This document shows, in pieces, positions 1-9,399 of a DNA stretch of 64,000 bases. A program made the translations under genes and the position numbers. This DNA comes from UKL13-3 sp044353855. Lineage in GTDB: Bacteria > Bacteroidota > Bacteroidia > UKL13-3. The stretch covers positions 62,001-126,000 of the forward strand of contig JBILBF010000002.1 in NCBI GenBank assembly GCA_044353855.1, given 5' to 3'. How positions within the stretch are numbered: the first letter of the stretch is position 1; each line of letters begins with the position of its first letter. Under the pieces are notes generated by a model, which was given only the letters and a program-made list of their open reading frames with translations, did no database searches and was not told the DNA's origin.

Positions 1-2
1 AA

Positions 3-140
3 TCAGCTTTTCAAACATTAGGCATAAACCATAAAAAATACACTCCAATTATAAAATCAGTTGGCGTTGTTTTTGCCATTCTGATTCCTTTTACTTTTGC
101 ATTGATGCCTATTTTGATGCATTTTAATATTATTAAATAA
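3..140 (+). CDS. sdhC: Succinate dehydrogenase cytochrome b subunit (SdhC), C-terminal fragment
   Basis: The window opens inside this gene; 45 residues remain, read in the frame starting at base 3 and ending with TAA at 138-140. The fragment contains a Lys/His-rich turn (NHKKYTPI) followed by one hydrophobic membrane segment (VVFAILIPFTFALMPILM), as expected for the last transmembrane helix of the Bacteroidota SdhC/FrdC family. This subunit anchors the complex in the inner membrane, carries haem b and passes electrons to menaquinone. sdhA starts 24 bases downstream, so the gene belongs to an sdhCAB operon. The identification rests partly on the neighbours because the fragment is short. Confidence 0.85.
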   Translation, partial: SAFQTLGINHKKYTPIIKSVGVVFAILIPFTFALMPILMHFNIIK

Positions 141-164
141 CGATAACAGTTAACTATTACAGAT

Positions 165-2165
165 ATGAGTAAATTAGACGCCAAAATTCCAGAAGGCACA
201 ATTGAAAGCAAATGGTCAAAGTACCGTTCAACTGTTTCTTTAGTAAACCCCGCCAATAAACGCAGCTTAGAAATTATCGTTGTAGGGTCAGGACTTGCAG
301 GATCTTCTGCAGCAGCTTCATTAGCTGAAATGGGCTACAAAGTTAAGGTTTTTTGTTTTCAAGATTCACCTAGAAGAGCACATTCAATTGCTGCTCAAGG
401 AGGTATTAATGCAGCAAAAAATTATCAAAATGATGGTGATTCAATATACCGTTTATTTTATGATACCATTAAAGGTGGAGATTATAGAGCACGTGAAGGA
501 AATGTGCATCGTTTGGCCGAAGTGAGTGGAAATATTATTGATCAATGTGTAGCACAAGGTGTTCCATTTGCTCGCGAGTATGGAGGATTGTTAAGCAATC
601 GTTCATTTGGAGGAACGCAAGTTCAGCGAACATTTTATGCAGCAGGACAAACAGGACAACAATTATTATTAGGGGCATACTCCGCTCTTGAACGTCAGAT
701 AGGAATGGGGGCCGTTACAATGTATACCCGCCATGAAATGTTGGATGTGGTAAATATTGAAGGTAAATGCAGGGGAATTATTGCTCGTGATTCAGTAACT
801 GGTAAACTGGAAAGTCATTTTGGACATGCCGTTTTATTATGTTCAGGCGGATATGGAAATGTATTTTACTTATCAACCAATGCGATGGGTAGTAATGTGA
901 CTGCTGCATGGAAAGCTCACAAACGAGGTGCATTTTTTGCTAATCCTTGTTACACACAAATTCATCCTACTTGTATTCCAGTATCAGGTGATCACCAATC
1001 AAAGCTAACCTTGATGAGCGAATCACTGAGGAATGATGGAAGAATTTGGGTTCCAAAAACACAAGAACATGCGAAAGCCATTCGTGAAGGAAAACTTAAT
1101 CCTAATGATTTAAAAGAAGACGATAGAGATTATTACTTAGAGAGACGATATCCTGCATTTGGCAACTTAGTACCTCGTGATGTTGCTTCTCGCGCTGCAA
1201 AGGAAAGATGTGATGCTGGCTTTGGGGTAAATAAAACTGGCGAAGCTGTATTTTTAGATTTTGAAGCGAACATGATCCGTTATGGTCGTATTGAAGCCAA
1301 TAAAAAGGGCATTCACAATCCAACAGAAACCCAAATTAAACAAATGGGTAAAGATGTAGTAGCTGAGAAATATGGTAACTTGTTTGATATGTACAAACAA
1401 ATTACAGGCGTAAACCCCTACGAAAATCCGATGATGATATACCCAGCTGTACATTATACAATGGGTGGGCTTTGGGTTGATTATAACCTTATGACAAACA
1501 TACCAGGATTATATGCTTTAGGAGAAGCTAATTTCTCTGACCATGGAGCAAATCGTTTGGGTGCATCTGCATTAATGCAAGGATTAGCGGATGGTTATTT
1601 TGTTATTCCTTATACAATAGGAGCTTATTTAAGCAATGAAATTAGAACAAAGGCTATTGAAACCAATCATCCAGCATTTTTACAAGCGGAAAAAGAAACA
1701 CAAGATCGCATTGATAAACTGATGGGGATTAATGGTACAAAATCAGTAGATTATTTTCATAAGAAACTAGGTTTAATCATTTGGAATAAATGTGGGATGG
1801 CCCGAAGTGAAAAAGGATTAAAAGAGGCAATCGTTGATGTAAGAGCATTACGCGAAGAGTTTTGGAAAGAGGTAAAAGTATCCGGTGAAGCAAATAATAT
1901 GAACCCAGAACTTGAAAAAGCTGGACGTGTAGCCGACTTTTTAGAGTTAGGAGAATTAATGTGTGTAGATGCATTAAGTCGCAATGAAAGTTGCGGTGGG
2001 CATTTCCGAGAAGAGTATCAAACAGAAGAAGGAGAAGCCTTGCGTGATGATGAAAATTATGCTTATGTAGCAGCATGGGAGAATAAAGGAAGTAATACAT
2101 GGGAATTACATAAAGAAGAACTTAAGTACGAGAATATTAAAATTGCTGCTAGAAGCTATAAATAA
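165..2165 (+). CDS. sdhA: Succinate dehydrogenase / fumarate reductase flavoprotein subunit SdhA
   Basis: The 666-residue flavoprotein oxidises succinate to fumarate (TCA cycle, respiratory complex II) on the cytoplasmic face of the membrane. The dinucleotide-binding motif GSGLAG is at residues 41-46. The motif RAHSIAAQGG (71-80) holds His73, the expected attachment point for covalently bound FAD. The catalytic centre is recognisable in HPTCIP and in the late GGLWVDYN and GANRLGASALMQGL stretches. The length fits the epsilon-type/Bacteroidota SdhA, which is longer than the E. coli enzyme. It lies between sdhC (24 bases upstream) and sdhB (88 bases downstream), all on one strand. Nothing is missing or truncated. 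Confidence 0.97.
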   Translation: MSKLDAKIPEGTIESKWSKYRSTVSLVNPANKRSLEIIVVGSGLAGSSAAASLAEMGYKVKVFCFQDSPRRAHSIAAQGGINAAKNYQNDGDSIYRLFYDTIKGGDYRAREGNVHRLAEVSGNIIDQCVAQGVPFAREYGGLLSNRSFGGTQVQRTFYAAGQTGQQLLLGAYSALERQIGMGAVTMYTRHEMLDVVNIEGKCRGIIARDSVTGKLESHFGHAVLLCSGGYGNVFYLSTNAMGSNVTAAWKAHKRGAFFANPCYTQIHPTCIPVSGDHQSKLTLMSESLRNDGRIWVPKTQEHAKAIREGKLNPNDLKEDDRDYYLERRYPAFGNLVPRDVASRAAKERCDAGFGVNKTGEAVFLDFEANMIRYGRIEANKKGIHNPTETQIKQMGKDVVAEKYGNLFDMYKQITGVNPYENPMMIYPAVHYTMGGLWVDYNLMTNIPGLYALGEANFSDHGANRLGASALMQGLADGYFVIPYTIGAYLSNEIRTKAIETNHPAFLQAEKETQDRIDKLMGINGTKSVDYFHKKLGLIIWNKCGMARSEKGLKEAIVDVRALREEFWKEVKVSGEANNMNPELEKAGRVADFLELGELMCVDALSRNESCGGHFREEYQTEEGEALRDDENYAYVAAWENKGSNTWELHKEELKYENIKIAARSYK

Positions 2166-2253
2166 TAGGTTAAAGATGGTATAAGTTATGTTAAAAAAAA
2201 ATACATAGCTTATCAATACACTTAACACAAATAATTAACAAACAGATTAAAAC

Positions 2254-3009
2254 ATGAGCGGAAACATGAATATCACACTTAAAGTGTGGAGACAAAAAAA
2301 TGCAAGCGATAAAGGTAAATTTGAAACCTATAACGTTCCAAATGTATCGGAAGACATGTCGTTTTTAGAAATGTTTGATGTACTAAATGAACAACTTATT
2401 GTTGGTGGAAAAGACCCTGTTACATTTGATCATGATTGCCGCGAAGGAATTTGTGGGATGTGTAGTATGCATATAAATGGAAGGCCTCATGGACCATTAA
2501 AAGGTGTAACTACCTGTCAATTGCATATGCGTTCATTCAAAAACAATGATACCATTGTGGTTGAGCCTTGGAGAGCCAAAGCCTTTCCTGTGGTTAAAGA
2601 TTTGATGGTGAATCGTTCTGCATTTGACCGTATCATTTCAGCCGGTGGGTATATATCTGTAAATACTGGAAATGCACAAGATGCAAATAGTCTTCCAATA
2701 TCAAAAGATAATGCCGATAACGCATTTTATGCCGCAGCTTGTATTGGCTGTGGAGCATGTGTAGCTGCTTGTAAAAATGCTTCAGCAATGTTATTTACTT
2801 CTGCAAAAATTTCACAGCTATCATTATTGCCACAAGGTTTACCAGAGCGTCATACACGAGCTTTAAACATGGTTTCGCAACATGATGAAGAAGGATTTGG
2901 ATCGTGTACTAACACAGGAGCATGCGAAGCTGAATGTCCTAAAGGGATTTCCCTTTCAAATATTGCTCGAATGAATCGCGAATATTTAGGTGCATCATTA
3001 ACTGCTTAA
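2254..3009 (+). CDS. sdhB: Succinate dehydrogenase iron-sulfur subunit SdhB
   Basis: The 251-residue electron-transfer subunit of complex II carries three Fe-S clusters between the flavin of SdhA and the quinone site. The [2Fe-2S] ligands are Cys62, Cys67 and Cys70 (CREGICGMC) with Cys88. Ferredoxin-type cysteines lie at 163, 166, 169 and 173 (CIGCGACVAAC) and again at 218, 224 and 228 (CEAEC). The start ATG at 2254 is taken because it directly precedes the conserved beta strand; an in-frame Met at residue 5 is possible. It is the last gene of the operon and is followed by a strong hairpin terminator. Confidence 0.96.
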   Translation: MSGNMNITLKVWRQKNASDKGKFETYNVPNVSEDMSFLEMFDVLNEQLIVGGKDPVTFDHDCREGICGMCSMHINGRPHGPLKGVTTCQLHMRSFKNNDTIVVEPWRAKAFPVVKDLMVNRSAFDRIISAGGYISVNTGNAQDANSLPISKDNADNAFYAAACIGCGACVAACKNASAMLFTSAKISQLSLLPQGLPERHTRALNMVSQHDEEGFGSCTNTGACEAECPKGISLSNIARMNREYLGASLTA

Positions 3010-3028
3010 TTTTTTATATACCCTATAA

Positions 3029-3065
3029 ATCCTGTTACTTTAATTGAGTAACAGGATTTTTTTTT
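3029..3065 (+). terminator. Rho-independent terminator of the sdhCAB operon
   Basis: A perfect 11-bp stem (ATCCTGTTACT paired with AGTAACAGGAT, loop of 7 nt) is followed by a run of nine T. It begins 20 bases after the sdhB stop codon. Confidence 0.93.
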
Positions 3066-3131
3066 GCAACCTTCATAACAATTTTGTAATCTAATTAGAC
3101 GTATATTAGCAACGTATAATTCTCATATAAG

Positions 3132-5795
3132 TTGATCGACTTAAATCGTTATATCATCGTTTTTATTTTAATGCTAGTGGGCAGTAAATCATTTGCAACC
3201 CATTATAGGGCAGGAGAAATTGCCTATGAAGTAGTAAATGGTCGTTTATATCGAATAACCGTAACGACCTACACCGATCCAAACTCTCCAGCAAATGACT
3301 TTGTAGGGAGTATTATTGTTTATTGGGGAGACTCTAAAAATGAAGTTGTTAATAGGACAAGTACAACAAAATTTGGATCCAATGTGCAACGCAATACTTA
3401 TATCGCAACACACCAGTATTCTTCTGATGGAAATTTTTTAGTTAGCATCACCGAACAAAATCGAGTAAACAATATTGTTAATATTAATGGTGGTTTTTCA
3501 GATGGAATTCCTTTTTATGTTGAAAGTCTTATAAGGGTTAATAATGCATTGGGCAACAATAGTTCGCCCATACTAACGGTTCCTCCTATTTTGGATGGCT
3601 GTTTGCAATATTTTTATTTACACAATCCTGGAGCCTATGATCCCGATGGAGATAGTTTAGTTTATTCATTAGATATTCCTAAGCTAGCCGAAAACGAAGT
3701 TGTGCCAAACTATTTAACACCATCAAGTACGGATAGCTTTTCTATTAACCCACTAACAGGTAACTTATATTGGGTAAAGCCAATAGGTTCGGGTTTGTAT
3801 AATATTGCCATTCGTGTTACCGAATATAGAAATGGAATTATTGTGGGTTATGTAGTACGTGATATGCAAATTAGAATACGGGAGTGTGATAATAACCCTC
3901 CCCTTATTACACAAGTAACCGAAAGATGCATCAATGCTGGAGACTCTATTCAATTTAATGTGTTAGCAACCGATATAAATGGACAACGTATTGTTTTAAC
4001 CGGATTTGGCGGTCCATTTGAAGTTCCTATTAGTCCAGCTTCATTTGAACAAATACCTGGACAAGGACAAGGAACTGCAGCTGCAAAATTTAAATGGAAA
4101 ACAGATTGTAGGCATATACAATATAGACCTCACCAAGCAACCATACAGGCAGTTGATGACTATGTAGTTCCACTAGGAAGTTTTATGACATTTCAACTTA
4201 AAGTGGTTGGACCTGCTCCAAAAAATGTAACGATTAAACAAATAGGCAATGGATTTAACATCAGTTGGAAAAAAGATACCTGTGCTTTTGCCAATAAATA
4301 TAAGGTGTACCGCAAAATAGATAGTTCATTTTGGAGTCCAGCCTTTTGCCAATTAGGCATACCAGCCAATTTAGGATTTGAATTAATTGGTGAAGTAAAA
4401 GGCAATGTATTTGCCAATACCGACACTTCTTTTTATGATGACAACAAAGGTGAAGGTCTTTCACCTCTTATTAATTATTGTTATCGAATTGTAGCTGTAT
4501 TCCCATCACGAAGTGCCAATGGAAATACAATTGCATCAATATCCTCCGAAAGTTATGCATCAGAAGAAGTATGCGATGAAATTATTCGAAGTACCCCTAT
4601 TATTACCCAAGCAACTGTTAACTACACCAGCTTATCAAACGGTGCCATTAAATTAGCTTGGATAAGACCAGACACTTTGGATACGGTAGCTTATTCAGCT
4701 CCTTACCAAGTAATATGTAAACGTGCAATAGTAACCAACAGTACAATTGGTACTTATACCCCTGTGAAAACATTTTTATACCCTACATTTTCTTCTATTA
4801 ATGATACCTTTATAATTGACACAAATTTAAATACAGAAAAGCTACAATACAGCTATAGAATGGAACTAAGGTATGATTCTGCAGGTGTTACAGGATTTAT
4901 AGGAAATAGCCCACAAGCAGCATCTATTTTTGCCCAAATATACTCAACAGACAATACCAATATTGTAACATGGCTTGAACGTGTACCTTGGATAAACAAA
5001 GAGTTTACCATTTACCGTCTGAATGACGATACGCAAATTTTTGATTCAATAACAACCACCAACCTCAAATCGTATAGCGATACTGGATTGATTAATGGAA
5101 AATCATACAAATACATTATTCAATCAACAGGGAATTATTCATTTTTTCCAACTATCATCTATAATAAATCGCAGGAAATTATTGGTACACCAATTGACAC
5201 TGTAAAGCCATGTGCTCCTATTCTTACCGTTACTCCTCCCTGCACTAATTTTAATGACTTTACCAATAAATTAACTTGGGTACCCCAAAAACAATGTGCA
5301 AACGATGTGTTGAGCTACAAAGTATATTATAAAAAATTTGAATCGGATAATTTTGTGTTAATAGGAATTGATTCAGCCCAAAAACTTTTTTTTAATGATA
5401 CCAGAGATACATTGATATATTCAATTGCAGGATGCTATGCAGTAACTGGAGTTGATTCCTTTAACAATGAGAGTGATTTGACCAATACCTTTTGTGTAGA
5501 CAATTGCCCCTATTATGAAATACCCAATGTATTTACCCCTAGTAACATAGATAATAAAAACGACTTACTCAAGCCCTTCCCTTATCGATTTATTGATCGA
5601 ATTAACCTCAAAATATACAATCGCTGGGGCCAAGTTGTATTTGAAACAACTAATATGGATATCAATTGGGATGGAACAACAAGTGGACAAGATTGTGCAG
5701 AAGGAACCTATTACTACACTTGCGATGTATACGAACAATACCTAAGAGAACTTAAAAACAACAAACGAAACGGAACGATAAAACTGATCCGATAA
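3132..5795 (+). CDS. Large secreted surface protein with T9SS type B (gliding-motility-associated) C-terminal domain
   Basis: The 887-residue protein has an N-terminal signal peptide (hydrophobic IIVFILMLVGSKSFA) followed by ATHYRAGEIAYE, an opening seen in many large Bacteroidota surface proteins with PKD/cadherin-like folds. The middle (about 250-750) looks like several beta-sandwich modules of Ig or fibronectin type III kind. The last ~85 residues (PNVFTPSN..., IYNRWGQVVFETT, NWDGTTSGQD, EGTYYYTCDVYE) are the classic type B sorting domain recognised by T9SS. The start is TTG at 3132; the first in-frame ATG (3171) would destroy the signal peptide. It is expressed alone between two unrelated genes. 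Probably a cell-surface adhesin or filament protein; no enzymatic domain is visible. Confidence 0.85.
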   Translation: MIDLNRYIIVFILMLVGSKSFATHYRAGEIAYEVVNGRLYRITVTTYTDPNSPANDFVGSIIVYWGDSKNEVVNRTSTTKFGSNVQRNTYIATHQYSSDGNFLVSITEQNRVNNIVNINGGFSDGIPFYVESLIRVNNALGNNSSPILTVPPILDGCLQYFYLHNPGAYDPDGDSLVYSLDIPKLAENEVVPNYLTPSSTDSFSINPLTGNLYWVKPIGSGLYNIAIRVTEYRNGIIVGYVVRDMQIRIRECDNNPPLITQVTERCINAGDSIQFNVLATDINGQRIVLTGFGGPFEVPISPASFEQIPGQGQGTAAAKFKWKTDCRHIQYRPHQATIQAVDDYVVPLGSFMTFQLKVVGPAPKNVTIKQIGNGFNISWKKDTCAFANKYKVYRKIDSSFWSPAFCQLGIPANLGFELIGEVKGNVFANTDTSFYDDNKGEGLSPLINYCYRIVAVFPSRSANGNTIASISSESYASEEVCDEIIRSTPIITQATVNYTSLSNGAIKLAWIRPDTLDTVAYSAPYQVICKRAIVTNSTIGTYTPVKTFLYPTFSSINDTFIIDTNLNTEKLQYSYRMELRYDSAGVTGFIGNSPQAASIFAQIYSTDNTNIVTWLERVPWINKEFTIYRLNDDTQIFDSITTTNLKSYSDTGLINGKSYKYIIQSTGNYSFFPTIIYNKSQEIIGTPIDTVKPCAPILTVTPPCTNFNDFTNKLTWVPQKQCANDVLSYKVYYKKFESDNFVLIGIDSAQKLFFNDTRDTLIYSIAGCYAVTGVDSFNNESDLTNTFCVDNCPYYEIPNVFTPSNIDNKNDLLKPFPYRFIDRINLKIYNRWGQVVFETTNMDINWDGTTSGQDCAEGTYYYTCDVYEQYLRELKNNKRNGTIKLIR

Positions 5796-5841
5796 TATAA
5801 ATGAGCAATTACAACATTTTTTACACTAAAAATAATAAAGC

Positions 5842-6435
5842 GTGTTTACAGGAATTATAGAAACTACAGGAGTTATAGTTGCAATAGATGCAGCTGGAAG
5901 CAATAAACATTTTACCATACACTGTTCAATGACTGATGAGTTAAAAATTGATCAAAGTATATCTCATAATGGCGTTTGTTTAACAATTGTAAAAATTGAA
6001 GAAAATACCTATACCGTTACAGCTATAGCCGAAACATTACTTAAAACAAATTTAAAGCAATGGCATATTGGACAAAAAATAAACCTTGAAAGATGTATGC
6101 CTGCTAATGGTCGCTTTGATGGACATATAGTGCAAGGACATGTAGATACAACCGCTAATTGTATAAGCATAAAAGATGAGCTAGGTAGTTGGCTGTTTAC
6201 TTTTGAATTATCTACTGATAGCCAAACGCAATTGTTAGTAGAAAAAGGATCCATTTGTATGAATGGTATAAGTCTTACATTGGTTAATGTAAACAACAAT
6301 CAATTTTCGGTAGCTATAATCCCTTACACTTATGAGTATACCAATATGCACCAACTTACAATTGGCAGTGCGGTAAATATTGAATATGATATTATCGGAA
6401 AATACATCAGCAAAATGTTGGCAGGAAGAGTGTAA
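5842..6435 (+). CDS. ribE: Riboflavin synthase, alpha subunit
   Basis: The 197-residue cytosolic enzyme dismutates two molecules of 6,7-dimethyl-8-ribityllumazine into riboflavin. It starts with the family signature MFTGIIE and consists of two related beta-barrel lumazine-binding halves (about 1-87 and 88-187): the motif SHNGVCLT of the first half recurs as SICMNGISLT in the second, and GHIVQGHVDTT marks the junction. The start codon is GTG at 5842, fixed by the conserved N-terminus. The standard symbol is ribE (ribC in some species). It stands alone here; no other riboflavin gene is in the window. Confidence 0.95.
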   Translation: MFTGIIETTGVIVAIDAAGSNKHFTIHCSMTDELKIDQSISHNGVCLTIVKIEENTYTVTAIAETLLKTNLKQWHIGQKINLERCMPANGRFDGHIVQGHVDTTANCISIKDELGSWLFTFELSTDSQTQLLVEKGSICMNGISLTLVNVNNNQFSVAIIPYTYEYTNMHQLTIGSAVNIEYDIIGKYISKMLAGRV

Positions 6436-6566
6436 ACTAAATAGTAAGATCTAACTAGGATTTTTCGTTTCCTTAATAGTTCATAAAGTTAGAATACGAT
6501 AAAACTAATTTATAATAAGCTTACTCATTAAGCATTAATTTGAGGCGCTAAAAAGGCTAAGTATTC

Positions 6567-6604
6567 AAATAAAAAAACGGATACGATTTTATCATATCCG
6601 TTTA
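6567..6604 (-). terminator. Terminator downstream of tRNA-Arg
   Basis: On the minus strand AAACGGATA pairs with TATCCGTTT around an 11-nt loop and is followed by a T-run (the A-run at 6571-6577 on the plus strand). It begins a few bases after the tRNA 3' end, so it most likely ends the tRNA transcript. Confidence 0.8.
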
Positions 6605-6609
6605 GAGGG

Positions 6610-6683
6610 TGGTCTTGTAGGGATTCGAACCCCAAACCTTCTCATCCGTAGTGAGATGCTCTATCCAATTGAGCTACAAAACC
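6610..6683 (-). tRNA. tRNA-Arg (anticodon ACG)
   Basis: Read on the minus strand the sequence folds as a complete cloverleaf: acceptor GGTTTTG/CAAGACC (one G-T pair), D arm GCTC/GAGC, anticodon stem TCTCA/TGAGA with loop CTACGGA (anticodon ACG, normally deaminated to ICG), and T arm TGGGG/CCCTA with TTCGAAT loop. The length is 74 nt including discriminator A at 6610. CCA is not encoded. Confidence 0.96.
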
Positions 6684-6760
6684 ATTTTTAATAGGGTGGC
6701 AAAGATATACATAGTTTCTAATTGTGAAACAATTTGGCTATAAATATTTTATAATTGAAC

Positions 6761-6797
6761 AAAAAAGGCTGGAATAACAATGTATTCCAGCCTTTTA
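6761..6797 (-). terminator. Bidirectional hairpin terminator
   Basis: A 14-bp stem (AAAAGGCTGGAATA paired with TATTCCAGCCTTTT, loop ACAATG) lies 18 bases past the stop of the minus-strand T9SS cargo gene and has T-runs on both sides. It separates that gene from the tRNA. Confidence 0.9.
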
Positions 6798-6814
6798 ACA
6801 ATTCGTTTTAGGTA

Positions 6815-7507
6815 TTAGTGGCTAACCGTAAATTTACCTGATTTAACCAAAGCATTGTTAGCATTTTTGATTTGGTAAAAATATACACCATTGTTGTAAT
6901 TGCTTACATCTAATTTAGCTTCACCCATTGTAACAGCAACAGTTTCAATTAGCTTACCTGTAATATCCAATACATCAACTGTTGCATCTGTTGATTTCAT
7001 GGTGATGGTAAAATAAGAATTTGCTGGAATAGGAAATGCTTTAACAGAATTAGCAATTGAAGCAATTTCAGAAACTGCAGTACCAATAACTTTTAACACA
7101 ACAGGGCTACAATCTAAATTGTTGTCCATTGAAGTATCTGCAGTTGAATCTCTAAAATCTAAAGCAACACAAAAAGCTGCTTCATCAATATCTGAAGAAA
7201 ATTCAAGTACATAACCGTTGTTTGCGGCAAGCGATACAGAATCACCAGGAGCAATTTTTACCCTAGCTAAAAATCCAGCTAATGGCTGAATACCAGCATT
7301 AGTAAAAATTAAAGGAGTTATTGCAAAAGTATCAGTAAGTTGAATGGTGTCCATCCCAACATTGGTAACTCTGAATGCTATTTGAAAAGCTTTCCCAGAT
7401 ACAATTTCTTGGTCTACATCAGGTAAAAGCAAGCGAATACTTGCATCTTTTTGTGCAAATGTTGCAAAAGTTGTAAGGGTTAAAATAGATAGTAATAGTT
7501 TTTTCAT
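6815..7507 (-). CDS. Secreted protein with T9SS type A sorting domain, function unknown
   Basis: The 230-residue protein starts with a signal peptide (MKKLLLSILTLTTFATFAQ) cleaved just before KDASIRL. Residues ~20-150 form a small beta-rich domain with alternating hydrophobic strands, reminiscent of a CARDB/DUF11-type module. The C-terminal ~75 residues (VKAFPIPANSYF, VDVLDITGKLIE, YNNGVYFYQIKN, KSGKFTV) match the type A sorting domain that directs export and surface attachment by T9SS. The start is the ATG at 7507; an in-frame extension 12 codons upstream would place extra residues before the lysines of the signal peptide. The ligand and role are unknown. Confidence 0.85.
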   Translation of the reverse strand: MKKLLLSILTLTTFATFAQKDASIRLLLPDVDQEIVSGKAFQIAFRVTNVGMDTIQLTDTFAITPLIFTNAGIQPLAGFLARVKIAPGDSVSLAANNGYVLEFSSDIDEAAFCVALDFRDSTADTSMDNNLDCSPVVLKVIGTAVSEIASIANSVKAFPIPANSYFTITMKSTDATVDVLDITGKLIETVAVTMGEAKLDVSNYNNGVYFYQIKNANNALVKSGKFTVSH

Positions 7508-7574
7508 GTGATTTAAATTAATTGTAAATAGTTTAGAGTTCAAATATATAAAAAGGGTTGCGTTTTAAAAACAC

Positions 7575-9374
7575 TTACTTTTGATTAAGATGGTTTAAAA
7601 TAAGTTGAGCCTTGGCTTTACCAATAATATTAGTAAGCATTTCGAGGCTAGCTTCTTTAATTTTTTTAACTGATTTTAATTCTTTGAGCAATATTTTTTG
7701 TGTTTCGGGGCCAATTCCTTTTATATCATCTAGCTCAGACTGGATAGAACCTTTACTGCGCCTATTGCGGTGATGTGTAATACCAAACCGATGCGCTTCG
7801 TCTCGCATTTGTTGAATTACTTTTAATGTTTCTGATTTTTTATCCAAATACAAAGGCAACTCATCTTCGGGGTAATACAATTCTTCTAATCGTTTGGCAA
7901 TACCCAAAATGGGAATTTTGCCATATAACCCCAGCCCCTGTAAACTCTCAATGGCAGAGCTTAATTGACCTTTACCACCATCTACGATAATTAAATTGGG
8001 CAAGGGCTGGTTTTCATCAAGCACCCGTTTATACCTGCGGTGGATGACTTCACGCATGGTTGCAAAATCATCAGGGCCAACAACCGTTTGCACATTAAAA
8101 TGGCGGTAATCTTTTTTACTTGGCTTAGCATCTTTAAACACTACCATTGCCGAAACAGGATAACTTCCTTGTATGTTAGAATTATCAAAACACTCAATAT
8201 GTCTGGGTAGTTCGGTAAGGTGCAAATCTTGTTTCATTTGGGTTAACACTCTGTCAACTCGCAAATCAGGATTGAGTTTTTCGTATTGAGATAACTTATC
8301 TTTTTTGTAATACAGTGCATTTTTAAGAGATAAGTCTAGTAGCTTTTTTTTATCCCCTACCTTAGGAATGGTAAAGGTTATATGGGGATCTTCTAGTTCC
8401 ACTTCAAATGGAATGATAATTTCAAGTGAAGTACTATTGTATTGTTCTCTAACTTCGCCAATAGCAAATTCCAATAATTCTTCTTTGGTTTCGTCTAGTT
8501 TTTTTTTCAGCTCAAATGATTGCGTTTGAATAATCATTCCATTTGACACTTTAAGGTAATTGACAAAAGCAAAATGATCATCACTTACCAAACTAAACAC
8601 ATCTACATCATTTGGAATATTGGTAGCAATCGTAGATTTACTTTGGTAGTTTTGAAGCGTATCCAATCTTCTTTTATATTGTTCAGCTTCTTCAAATTTT
8701 AAAGCCGCTGCTGCATCCAACATTAATCCCTTTAGATGGTTTACTACCTCCGCAATATTCCCTTTTAAAATATGTTTAATTTGTTTAATAGAAAAATCAT
8801 ATTCCTCAATGGATTGTAAGTTTTCACATGGTGCTTTGCAATTACCAATTTGAAACTCCATACAAGATTTAAATTTACCCTCCAATATATTTTGTTTCGA
8901 TAACTGTAAATTACAATTGCGCGTTGGGTATAATACTTTTACCATATCCAATATGGTATACATCATATGAACCGATGCGTATGGGCCAAAATACTCTGAA
9001 CCATCTCTTATCATCATTCGTGTTGCAAAAACTCTCGGAAAACGTTCTTTCTTAATGCAAATCCATGGGTATGTTTTATCGTCTTTTAAATTGATATTAA
9101 ACCGTGGTTGAAATTTTTTAATCAACGAATTTTCTAACAACAACGCATCAATTTCTGTATCCACAAGGGTAAACTGTATGTCTACAATCTTGCTAACCAT
9201 CACTGTTGTTTTTTTATTTTCGTGATGCTGTTTTGAAAAATAGGAGCTTACTCTTTTCTTTAGTTTTTTAGCTTTCCCTATATACATTAATGTTCCATCA
9301 ACATCAAAGTATTTGTATATACCTGGAGTATCGGGTAGGCTGTTAATAATAGCTTTGAGGTGCGGTGTATACAT
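7575..9374 (-). CDS. uvrC: Excinuclease ABC subunit C (UvrC)
   Basis: The 599-residue dual nuclease makes both incisions around bulky DNA lesions after UvrA/UvrB recognition. The N-terminal GIY-YIG nuclease domain has Gly18-Ile-Tyr20 and Tyr31-Ile-Gly33. A UVR motif (FEEAEQYKRRLDTLQ) that binds UvrB lies near residue 225. The RNase H-like second nuclease shows IECFDNSNIQG and LIIVDGGKGQL. The end has the helix-hairpin-helix pair (IKGIGPETQKILL and a second copy ending in QLILNHL). It follows the ABC-F gene on the same strand with a 25-base gap, so the two may be co-transcribed. Confidence 0.97.
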   Translation of the reverse strand: MYTPHLKAIINSLPDTPGIYKYFDVDGTLMYIGKAKKLKKRVSSYFSKQHHENKKTTVMVSKIVDIQFTLVDTEIDALLLENSLIKKFQPRFNINLKDDKTYPWICIKKERFPRVFATRMMIRDGSEYFGPYASVHMMYTILDMVKVLYPTRNCNLQLSKQNILEGKFKSCMEFQIGNCKAPCENLQSIEEYDFSIKQIKHILKGNIAEVVNHLKGLMLDAAAALKFEEAEQYKRRLDTLQNYQSKSTIATNIPNDVDVFSLVSDDHFAFVNYLKVSNGMIIQTQSFELKKKLDETKEELLEFAIGEVREQYNSTSLEIIIPFEVELEDPHITFTIPKVGDKKKLLDLSLKNALYYKKDKLSQYEKLNPDLRVDRVLTQMKQDLHLTELPRHIECFDNSNIQGSYPVSAMVVFKDAKPSKKDYRHFNVQTVVGPDDFATMREVIHRRYKRVLDENQPLPNLIIVDGGKGQLSSAIESLQGLGLYGKIPILGIAKRLEELYYPEDELPLYLDKKSETLKVIQQMRDEAHRFGITHHRNRRSKGSIQSELDDIKGIGPETQKILLKELKSVKKIKEASLEMLTNIIGKAKAQLILNHLNQK

Positions 9375-9399
9375 GTCAATGACTAGAAACTAATTTTAA

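Noticed and set aside
6610..6683. tRNA-Arg as an integration site for a mobile island.
   Set aside because: No integrase gene, no repeated tRNA 3' end and no foreign-looking block lies beside it.
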